From an uncultured Coriobacteriia bacterium (GTDB taxonomy: Bacteria; Actinomycetota; Coriobacteriia; Anaerosomatales; PALSA-660), in contig CAIKZH010000026.1 in the NCBI GenBank assembly GCA_903831865.1, forward strand, positions 1-32,774: a DNA stretch of 32,774 nt, given 5' to 3'. Made by a program: the position numbers and the translations under genes. Numbering within the stretch: the first letter of the stretch is position 1; each line of letters opens with the position of its first letter. The notes under the pieces are model-generated. The model had not been told where the DNA came from. It searched no databases and was given only the letters and a program-made list of their open reading frames with translations. This document shows, one piece after another, positions 18,212 through 25,246 of the stretch.

Positions 18212-19461
18212 CGGTCGCACACCTCCTCAAGAGCGGCCACCGCGGCGCGCTCGTCCGTGCACTGCCGGGCACCCCCCACCGCCATCCGTCTCCAGAGAGC
18301 ACCCGCCTCCCCGCCCGTGAAGTCGAGGGACGGAGAGAGGTCCCCCACGAGAACGGTCCGGCCCGCCTGCTCCACGACGGCCCGCAGGTTGCCCACGTTC
18401 GGCCGACCGAAGGGAGTGGCCACGACCGCGACCGCGTCGCTCTCGGCGGCGGCTGCGCGGAGCGCCTCACCGTGCTCGACCGACATGACCGTCCCCAGCG
18501 GCACGGCCGTGAACGGCACTCCCAGGGCGCGCGCCACCTCGGCGTCCGTGTCACCTTCGGCGAGCACACCGCAGCATACGGCGTAGCCCGCGAGCGCCAG
18601 CCTTCGCATGAGCGCCGCCCCCGTCCCCGATCCGCTGATCACCAGCACTCGCGGCGCGCCTTCCCGCGGCCGCACCCCGTCGCGCACCACAGGCGTCACC
18701 TGGACCGCGCCGGTCACGACGTCCCTGCCGATCACCGCGCGCACGCCGAAGACCGCACTGAGGGTCTCGGAGGTGAGCACGACTGCGGGAGGGCCTTGGA
18801 CGCCGATGCCGCCGTCCGCGACGACCGCGAGACGGTCCGAGTAGCGGGCCGCCATGTCGAGGTCGTGGAAGACCGCGAGCACGGCGAGCCCGCCGTCGGC
18901 GAGAGCGCGCACCGCGTCAAGGACCTCGAGCCTGTGGTTCAGGTCCAGGTGGCTGGTCGGCTCGTCCAGGAGGAGCACCCGCGGCTCCTGCGCCAGCGCC
19001 TGCGCGAGTGTGAGCCGCTGGACGTCGCCTCCCGAGAGTCTGTCGAGGCGCTCGCTCGCCAGATGCTCGGTCCCGGTGAGCATGAGCGCCCGGTCCACCG
19101 CTGCCGTGTCCGCCCTGCCGAGTGTGGCCGCGAACCCCGAGAGGTGTGCATGGCGACCCATCTCCACGAAGGACCGCGCCGAGAACGCGAACCCCGTCGG
19201 CGTCTGCTGCGGAAGCACGCCCACGAGACGCGCCACCTCCTTGCGCGCAAGAGAGTGGAGCGGCCGTCCGTCGAGCATGACCTCGCCGGACAGCACACGC
19301 GCTCCGCCGGTCACCGCACGCAGCAGCGTCGTCTTGCCCGCACCGTTGGGACCGATCAGTCCCACGAGCTCGCCGGCCTCCACCGCGACAGCGACCCCGC
19401 TCACGACAGGGTCCCGGTACCCCACCGTCGCGCCCGCGTAGCGAAGGATCGCGACGGTCAC
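18208..19461 (-). CDS. btuD: Cobalamin/corrinoid ABC transporter ATP-binding protein with an extra C-terminal domain of about 150 aa
   Basis: LIGPNGAGKTTLLRAVTG (Walker A), LSGGDVQRLTLAQALAQ (signature), VLLLDEPTSHLDL (Walker B), then an extension from about APRVLVISGSGTGAALMRRL... to the stop. Confidence 0.9.
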   Translation of the reverse strand: MTVAILRYAGATVGYRDPVVSGVAVAVEAGELVGLIGPNGAGKTTLLRAVTGGARVLSGEVMLDGRPLHSLARKEVARLVGVLPQQTPTGFAFSARSFVEMGRHAHLSGFAATLGRADTAAVDRALMLTGTEHLASERLDRLSGGDVQRLTLAQALAQEPRVLLLDEPTSHLDLNHRLEVLDAVRALADGGLAVLAVFHDLDMAARYSDRLAVVADGGIGVQGPPAVVLTSETLSAVFGVRAVIGRDVVTGAVQVTPVVRDGVRPREGAPRVLVISGSGTGAALMRRLALAGYAVCCGVLAEGDTDAEVARALGVPFTAVPLGTVMSVEHGEALRAAAAESDAVAVVATPFGRPNVGNLRAVVEQAGRTVLVGDLSPSLDFTGGEAGALWRRMAVGGARQCTDERAAVAALEEVCDR

Positions 19462-20480
19462 GTCTCCTCCCTCTGAGCGCGCACCAGGAGCCAGACGAAG
19501 AGCGGGCCGCCGAGCAGCGCCGTGATGATCCCCACCGGCAGCTCAACCGGGGCGAGCACCACCCGCGCGAGCAGGTCCGCGAGCACCATCACGACGCCGC
19601 CGCCCAACACGGACGCGGGGATCAGAAGCCTGTGGTCGGGGCCGAGCAGCAGTCGGACCGCATGCGGTGTCATCAGGCCGACGAACCCGATGAGACCGGA
19701 GACCGAGACCGCCGCGGACACCATGAGCGATGCCGAGGCGAGGATCAGCCGCTTCGTGCGCTCGACGTCGACGCCGAGCTCGCCGGCGCGCTCGTCGCCC
19801 AGCAGCATGATGTCCAGCTCGCGAGTCCTGGCCAGCGGTATGGCCAGGCCCGCGCCCAGCATCACCGCCACGACCGCGCACTGCGGCCACGTCGCGCCCT
19901 GCAGCCCGCCCATCATCCAGAAGACGACGCGGGACAGCTGCTGACGCTGCAGCACGAGCACGAACGACGTGAGGGCCGCGAGCGTGTAGGAGACCGCCAC
20001 TCCCGCGAGCAGAAGTGAGAGCGTCTGCATCACGCCGCGACGCGTCGCCAGCCCCGCCACCAGCACGATGGTGCCGAGCGCCAGCACGAACGCGGCCACA
20101 GGCGGGGCCACGAGGGCCAGCGCGCCACTGCCGCCGACAACGAACGCCAGCGCCGCACCCAACCCCGCGCCCGACGAGACACCGAGGATGTAGGGGTCGG
20201 CGAGCGGGTTGCGGAAGAGAGCCTGGTACAGGACGCCTGCGGCCGCGAGGCACATGCCGACCAGCGCGGCCATCACCACCCGAGGCAGTCTCAGCTCGAT
20301 CACGAGCGCCTCGGCCGGTACCAGGGTGCGGCCGGCCAGCGCGCGCGTGATCGCCGACACCACCTGTCCGGGCCCCACGGCCACAGCGCCGAACGACGTG
20401 GCTGCGACGACTGCGAGCAGCAGCGTCGCGGCGAGCCCCGCGATCACCGTCGCCGATCGTACCTGTGTGCGCCCCGGCAT
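19458..20480 (-). CDS. btuC: Cobalamin ABC transporter permease (FecCD/BtuC family)
   Basis: LRLPRVVMAALVGMCLAAAGVLYQALFRNPLADPYILGVSSGAGLGAALAF, GLIGFVGLMTPHAVRLLLGPDHRLLIPASVLGGG. Start 20480 (MPGRTQ). Confidence 0.94.
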   Translation of the reverse strand: MPGRTQVRSATVIAGLAATLLLAVVAATSFGAVAVGPGQVVSAITRALAGRTLVPAEALVIELRLPRVVMAALVGMCLAAAGVLYQALFRNPLADPYILGVSSGAGLGAALAFVVGGSGALALVAPPVAAFVLALGTIVLVAGLATRRGVMQTLSLLLAGVAVSYTLAALTSFVLVLQRQQLSRVVFWMMGGLQGATWPQCAVVAVMLGAGLAIPLARTRELDIMLLGDERAGELGVDVERTKRLILASASLMVSAAVSVSGLIGFVGLMTPHAVRLLLGPDHRLLIPASVLGGGVVMVLADLLARVVLAPVELPVGIITALLGGPLFVWLLVRAQREET

Positions 20481-20487
20481 CGGACCG

Positions 20488-21441
20488 CTACTTGAAGAGA
20501 TCGGGATGCAGGGCCTTGGCGGCCTCGAGGACTCCCTCGACGATCCGCGGCCCCGGGCGAGACACCAGGTCGTCATCGAGCGGGTAGATCGAACCCATCT
20601 GGACGGCGTCCAGTGCATCGTAGCCGGGCCGGTCCTCCAGGCTCAGGGGGTCGCCGATCGACGACTTCGTACCGAGGTAGACCGCAGGCTGGTCCCTCAC
20701 CAACTGCTCGACGGAGTAGGCGACGTAACCGCTCTGCTTCACGACGTTCACGCCCCCCGCCCGGGTGACAAGATCGTTGAGCAGCGTGTCCCTGCCGGCG
20801 GTGAACAACGGGTCCCAGCCGATCTCGACAAACGCGCGCACCGGCTTCGTGCCGTGAAGTCGAGCCCTGACGGACGCCAGCTGTGCGCGCATCCCGGTGA
20901 CGAGCTTCTCGCCCCTGGCAGACGCGCCGGTGCAGCGAGCCACCGTCCCTATCGAGCGCATCACGCCATCGATATCCTTCGGGTCGACCACCAGCACCTT
21001 GGCGCCCAAGGCCTCCAGCTTCGCGATCTGGTCGGCCTGTACGCCACCCGTCAGGAGGACGAGATCGGGACGCGCGGCCGCCACCTCCTCCAGGTTCGGG
21101 GTCTGGAAGTCTCCCATCTTCGGCAGCGACTTCACCTGGGCCGGATAGTCATCGTAGGTGGTCACCCCGACGACGCGCGAGAACACACCGAGCGAGTAGA
21201 GGATCTCCGTATCAGCCGGCGCGAGCGACACGATGCGCCTCGGTTCGGCTGCGATCGTGACGCTGCGCGACGCGTCGTCCGTGACGGTCACCGGGAATGC
21301 AGCGGTGCCTTGCTTCTGCGGCGCGGCAGCGGGCGATGCCTGAGGCGCCTGGCCCGCGGCGCACGCCGCCGTCGCGACGACGACCAGCGCGAGCGCCAGA
21401 GCGACCGCTCCCCTTCTCAGTGCTTCGGTACGGAGTTGCAT
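20488..21441 (-). CDS. btuF: Cobalamin-binding periplasmic protein (ABC substrate-binding), probable lipoprotein
   Basis: Signal sequence ALALALVVVATAACAAG, then PVTVTDDASRSVTIAAEPRRIVSLAPADTEILYSLG...VGVTTYDDYP...ARPDLVLL. Start 21441 (MQLRTE). Confidence 0.9.
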   Translation of the reverse strand: MQLRTEALRRGAVALALALVVVATAACAAGQAPQASPAAAPQKQGTAAFPVTVTDDASRSVTIAAEPRRIVSLAPADTEILYSLGVFSRVVGVTTYDDYPAQVKSLPKMGDFQTPNLEEVAAARPDLVLLTGGVQADQIAKLEALGAKVLVVDPKDIDGVMRSIGTVARCTGASARGEKLVTGMRAQLASVRARLHGTKPVRAFVEIGWDPLFTAGRDTLLNDLVTRAGGVNVVKQSGYVAYSVEQLVRDQPAVYLGTKSSIGDPLSLEDRPGYDALDAVQMGSIYPLDDDLVSRPGPRIVEGVLEAAKALHPDLFK

Positions 21442-21525
21442 GACGGTCCTGCCTTCGTCGTGGGCTGTCCTCGGCCCGTTGCCGTCCCGCACGAGAGGGC
21501 AGCCAGAGCCTCGTCGTGAGCGACG

Positions 21526-21557
21526 ACGGCCCCCGCGCATGGATGCGCGGGGGCCGT
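21526..21557 (-). repeat. Perfect inverted repeat (15-nt arms, 2-nt centre) in the btuF leader
   Basis: ACGGCCCCCGCGCAT-gg-ATGCGCGGGGGCCGT, between the riboswitch and the btuF ATG. Confidence 0.9.
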
Positions 21558-21649
21558 CTCGGAAGGTTCCCGTGTCTCTCGGCTGGTCGGTCTCACCTGA
21601 TGCTGCCAGCCAGGGCGACGCGGGCCTCGTCCTCGAAGGCCTGGATCGT

Positions 21650-21812
21650 GCGGTCGCTCCCGAAGGGCAGGTCTCCTGGCTTAGGGTCGTATGACGGACC
21701 CATCACAGTTGCGGGACAGCGCCGGGATCTCACCGGCTTCTCTATTCTCCCGTCCGACGCGTGAACCGCGGCGGAACGGGCACCCTCCGGGGGTGCGCTA
21801 TGCGGTTGTGAA
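21650..21812 (-). promoter_or_regulatory. Cobalamin riboswitch upstream of btuF
   Basis: Minus-strand GAAGCCGGTGAGATCCCGGCGCTGTCCCGCAACTGTGA...AAGCCAGGAGACCTGCC (B12 box); ends approximate. Confidence 0.95.
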
Positions 21813-21820
21813 CGATGGCG

Positions 21821-21829
21821 AGTGTAGCA
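21821..21829 (-). promoter_or_regulatory. Candidate extended -10 promoter (TGCTACACT) of the btu-cob operon
   Basis: TGnTAnnnT on the minus strand just 5' of the cobalamin riboswitch; no clear -35. Confidence 0.4.
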
Positions 21830-21849
21830 GACGCACTGGCACCCCGGGC

Positions 21850-22686
21850 TCAGTCTCCCGATGACTTCAGACTCTCGACTTCCTCGTCGGTGAGCGCCCG
21901 GGTCTCGCCTAAAGGGAGCTCGCCGAGTTCGACGGCCCCGAAGGCGACGCGTTGCAGCCGGGTCACGGGATGCCCCACGGCTGACAGCATCCTGCGGACC
22001 TGCCTCTTGCGTCCCTCGTGGATGACAAGCTCGATCTCCGCGGACCCGTCGCCCTCGCTCAGGACGCGCGCACCCGCCTCGCGCGTCGGGCCGTCCTCCA
22101 ACACGATCCCGCCTCGCAGCGCCGCGAGATCCGCCTCGTCGGGCGAGCCTTCCACGCAGGCGATGTACGTCTTGTCCACATGGTGCCTCGGGTGCATGAG
22201 GCGGTGTGCGAGGTCTCCGTCCGTGGTGAGGAGAAGAAGCCCCTCGGAGTCGAAGTCGAGCCGTCCGACCGGGAACAGGCCGGGGGGCGCGTCGCTCGGG
22301 AAGAGGTCGGCGACGGTGCGGCGTCCCTCAGGATCGCTCATCGTGGTCACGTAGCCTGCGGGCTTGTTGAGGGCGAGGTAGGCAGGCGCGTCGCCGGGCA
22401 CCACGATCTCCCCATCCAACCTCACCTCATCGGACAGCGGGTCCACCTTGCTGCCCAGCTCCGTGACCACGACCCCGTTCACCGTCACGCGCCCCGCACT
22501 CATCAGCTTCTCGCTGCCTCGGCGGGACGCGGCACCTGCGCGCGCCAGGAAGCGTTGCAGCCGCATCGGCACGGTGCGCGGCCCGTCGTCCCCGGAGCGA
22601 ATCGCCTCGCCCCCCTCGCTCGAACCCTGCGTTCGCTCTCCGAATGCGCCGGACGTCTCAGTCGACGGTCGGGATGGCGTCGTCAT
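21850..22686 (-). CDS. rluB: 23S rRNA pseudouridine synthase, RsuA/RluB family; start may be 22566 (MRLQRFLARAG)
   Basis: RLQRFLARAGAASRRGSEKLMSAGRVTVNG (S4), GRLDFDSEGLLLLTTDGDLAHRLMHPRHHVDKTY, HEGRKRQVRRMLSAVGHPVTRLQRV. Confidence 0.93.
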   Translation of the reverse strand: MTTPSRPSTETSGAFGERTQGSSEGGEAIRSGDDGPRTVPMRLQRFLARAGAASRRGSEKLMSAGRVTVNGVVVTELGSKVDPLSDEVRLDGEIVVPGDAPAYLALNKPAGYVTTMSDPEGRRTVADLFPSDAPPGLFPVGRLDFDSEGLLLLTTDGDLAHRLMHPRHHVDKTYIACVEGSPDEADLAALRGGIVLEDGPTREAGARVLSEGDGSAEIELVIHEGRKRQVRRMLSAVGHPVTRLQRVAFGAVELGELPLGETRALTDEEVESLKSSGD

Positions 22687-23269
22687 CGTTGTCGACCTCC
22701 GGCCCCTCGAGGGCGTTCAGGCGTTCACGGATGGACTGCTCGGTAGCGGCGTCAGGCGCGAACTCCTCAAGGGGCGGGAGACCGCTCAGGTCCTTCAGCC
22801 CGAACTTCTCGAGGAAGGTACGCGTGGTCCCGTACAGCACCGCGGTCCCCTGCGCCCCGTCGCGCCCGACCTCGCGCACCAGCCCCTTCTCCACGAGCGA
22901 CGAGATCACGGCCTCCGAGTTCACGCCACGCACCGCGTTGACGCCCTGACGGGTCACCGGCTGGTGATACGCGATCACCGACAGCGCCTCCAGAGCCGCC
23001 TGCGAGAGATGACGCACGTCCCACGTGAGCACCATGCGCTCGATGACGGGGTGGTAGGCCGGATGCGTGTACAGCCGCCATCCTCCGGCGACCTCCCTCA
23101 GCTGGAAGCCGCGCTCGTCGCGTGCGTACTCCTCGGCGATCTCTCGAAGCTCAGCCGTCACGTCCGCCTCCGGCAGCTCCAGCAGCTTGGCGACGCGCGA
23201 CGCGGGCAACGGCTCGTCGGAGACGAACAACAGAGCCTCCAGAGTGCCGCGCGATCCAGGGTCAGACAT
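22658..23269 (-). CDS. scpB: Segregation and condensation protein B
   Basis: LEALLFVSDEPLPASRVAKLLEL, LSQAALEALSVIAYHQPVTRQGVNAVRGVNSEAVISSLVEKGLV, LYGTTRTFLEKFGL. Confidence 0.95.
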   Translation of the reverse strand: MSDPGSRGTLEALLFVSDEPLPASRVAKLLELPEADVTAELREIAEEYARDERGFQLREVAGGWRLYTHPAYHPVIERMVLTWDVRHLSQAALEALSVIAYHQPVTRQGVNAVRGVNSEAVISSLVEKGLVREVGRDGAQGTAVLYGTTRTFLEKFGLKDLSGLPPLEEFAPDAATEQSIRERLNALEGPEVDNDDDAIPTVD

Positions 23270-24014
23270 CGCTCTTCACACCCGCCTCGATGAGGTCGAT
23301 CTCGCCGAACAGGGCGTCCTGACGGACGTCGAGCGCGCCGAGCTTGTACAGCTCCAGTATCGCAAGCAACGTGACGACCACCAGCTCTGCCGGAGCACCG
23401 GCCGGCACGAGGTCACCGAAGCGCAGCCGGCCCTTCCCCTTCAGCCCCTGCCGCACGCTCTCCATGTGGAGTTCGAGTGAGATCGGCATGGCCGCCACAT
23501 GTTCGGCCTCGAGCAGGAATATCTCCCGGCCGTATTCCAGGTCGGCGCAGATCACGGCGAGTCCCCGGAGCGTCACGCCTTCGAGGTAGTCCGGCATCAG
23601 CCGCAGGAACGGCTCCTCGAGCCCCGCCGCGCGCGGGTGCATGCGCCCCTCCGACTCCATGCGCGCCGCGAACTCAGCCGCTGCGTTCTTGAACTGCTTG
23701 TAGACCAGCAGCCGCTCGACGAGCAGGGCGCGGGCCTCCTCAGGAGTCAGGTCGTCCAAGTCGTCCAGCTCGAGATCCGTGTCCTCCGGGAAGAGGGCGG
23801 CGGCCTTGATCTCCAGGAGCGTGGACGCCAGCAGAAGGAACTCGCTCGCCACGTCGAGGTCGAGGTCCCGCATCCGCTCGATATGGGCGATGAACTCGTC
23901 GGCGATCTCCGTGAAGGAGATCTCGCGGATGTCGACCTTCTGCCGCCCCACGAGGTGGAGAAGAAGGTCCAGCGGTCCCTCGAACACCTCGGTCCTGACC
24001 CGGTAGGTGGTCAC
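23262..24014 (-). CDS. scpA: Segregation and condensation protein A
   Basis: YRVRTEVFEGPLDLLLHLVGRQKVDIREISFTEIADEFIAHIERM, ASEFLLLASTLLEIKAAALFP. Confidence 0.95.
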   Translation of the reverse strand: MTTYRVRTEVFEGPLDLLLHLVGRQKVDIREISFTEIADEFIAHIERMRDLDLDVASEFLLLASTLLEIKAAALFPEDTDLELDDLDDLTPEEARALLVERLLVYKQFKNAAAEFAARMESEGRMHPRAAGLEEPFLRLMPDYLEGVTLRGLAVICADLEYGREIFLLEAEHVAAMPISLELHMESVRQGLKGKGRLRFGDLVPAGAPAELVVVTLLAILELYKLGALDVRQDALFGEIDLIEAGVKSDV

Positions 24015-24032
24015 GCCGCGCTTCGCCCGCTC

Positions 24033-25028
24033 CTACTGTTCCACGTGCACGAGCCGGCGGACCGCGTCGATCGTCTCGCGGACCACCGGGCGCACGCGTC
24101 TCGCGCCGTCCGCCAGCACGTCCCACGCGTAGCCGGGACGCGCCGCGAGTTCCGCGCGCCGCTCACGGAAGGGCGCGAGATACGCGCTCAGTCCGTCGAT
24201 GAGCGACCGCTTGTGCGCGACACACCCGCACTCCGCGCTGCGGCAGCATGTGTCCCAGCCGGTGATGTCCTCAGCGGGTGCGATGAGCTTGTGGATCTGC
24301 TGCAGAGGGCAGATGTCCGGGTCGCCGGGATCCGTCTTCAGCTTGCGCGCGGGGTCGGTGATCATCCCCATCACCTTGGCGCGGATCTCGTCCGGGCCGT
24401 CTGAGATGAAGATGGCATTGCCGTAGCTCTTCGACATCTTGCGACCGTCGGTACCCGGGACCCGTGCGCCCTCTTTGGGGGTGAGCGTGGCCGGCTCGAC
24501 CAGGTAGTCGCCGTACGTCCCGTTGAAGCGCCGGACGATCTCACGGGTGAGCTCCAGATGCGGCGCCTGGTCCTCGCCCACGGGCACGCACTCCGCGCGC
24601 ACGATGGTGATGTCCGCCGCCTGCAACAGCGGATAGAGGAAGAACCCCACGTTGCCCAGGTCGCGGTCCGTGATCTGCTCGCGCTGCTCCTTGTAGGAAG
24701 GGACGCGCTCGAGCCACGACATCGGGGTGACCATGGAGTAGTAGGTCGTGAGCTCGGCGACTTCGGGCACGTCGGACTGGCGATAGATGGTGCACTTCTC
24801 AGGATCCAGCCCGGCCGCCACCCAGTCGAGCACCATCTGCTCCGTGTACGCTCGGATCTCGTGCGTGTCGGCCCACAGCGAGGTCATCGCGTGCCAGTCG
24901 GCCACGAAGTAGTAGGCGTCATAGTCCTGCTGAAGGGCCAACATGTTCTGAAGGTTGCCGAACCAGTGCCCCAGGTGGAGCTTTCCGGTGGGGCGGTATC
25001 CGGTGAGTGTGCGCTTGCGAGTCGGCAC
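24033..25028 (-). CDS. trpS: Tryptophanyl-tRNA synthetase
   Basis: TGYRPTGKLHLGHWFGNLQNM (HIGH-like), VPVGEDQAPHLELTREI, GRKMSKSYGNAI (KMSKS). GTG at 25028; the track ORF is over-extended. Confidence 0.94.
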   Translation of the reverse strand: MPTRKRTLTGYRPTGKLHLGHWFGNLQNMLALQQDYDAYYFVADWHAMTSLWADTHEIRAYTEQMVLDWVAAGLDPEKCTIYRQSDVPEVAELTTYYSMVTPMSWLERVPSYKEQREQITDRDLGNVGFFLYPLLQAADITIVRAECVPVGEDQAPHLELTREIVRRFNGTYGDYLVEPATLTPKEGARVPGTDGRKMSKSYGNAIFISDGPDEIRAKVMGMITDPARKLKTDPGDPDICPLQQIHKLIAPAEDITGWDTCCRSAECGCVAHKRSLIDGLSAYLAPFRERRAELAARPGYAWDVLADGARRVRPVVRETIDAVRRLVHVEQ

Positions 25029-25097
25029 TGAGGCGGCTTCCTTTCGGCGGCTGCGCGCAACGGGACGCGCGCTGCGTCCGCGCGGGCGTACCAGGCG

Positions 25098-25103
25098 ATG
25101 ATA
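25098..25103 (-). promoter_or_regulatory. Candidate -10 box (TATCAT) for trpS
   Basis: 5/6 match to TATAAT on the minus strand, about 70 nt upstream of the trpS start, in the trpS/baeRF divergent intergenic region; no clear -35. Confidence 0.3.
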
Positions 25104-25164
25104 ACGTCTGCCGCCCGCGGACGGCATACGACGTGGCCGGAGCGGGCATACCTTCAGTGCACGC

Positions 25165-25213
25165 GGGCCGCCGCCCCGCATCGGCCGGCACCGACGACCG
25201 GGGCCGGCGGCCC
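25165..25213 (+). repeat. Strong GC-rich inverted repeat in the baeRF upstream region
   Basis: GGGCCGCCGCCCCG (25165-25178) pairs with CGGGGCCGGCGGCCC (25199-25213) with one bulged base. Confidence 0.7.
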
Positions 25214-25246
25214 CCTCGATCACCCCGAACCAGGAGGCAAGAGGCG

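Noticed and set aside
20209-21519. 436-aa plus-strand ORF
   Set aside because: Antisense to btuC/btuF; no homology signal.
25029-25246. Possible T-box or Trp-dependent leader upstream of trpS
   Set aside because: No T-box consensus (GGGTGGNACCGCG-like) or Trp-rich leader peptide seen on the minus strand.
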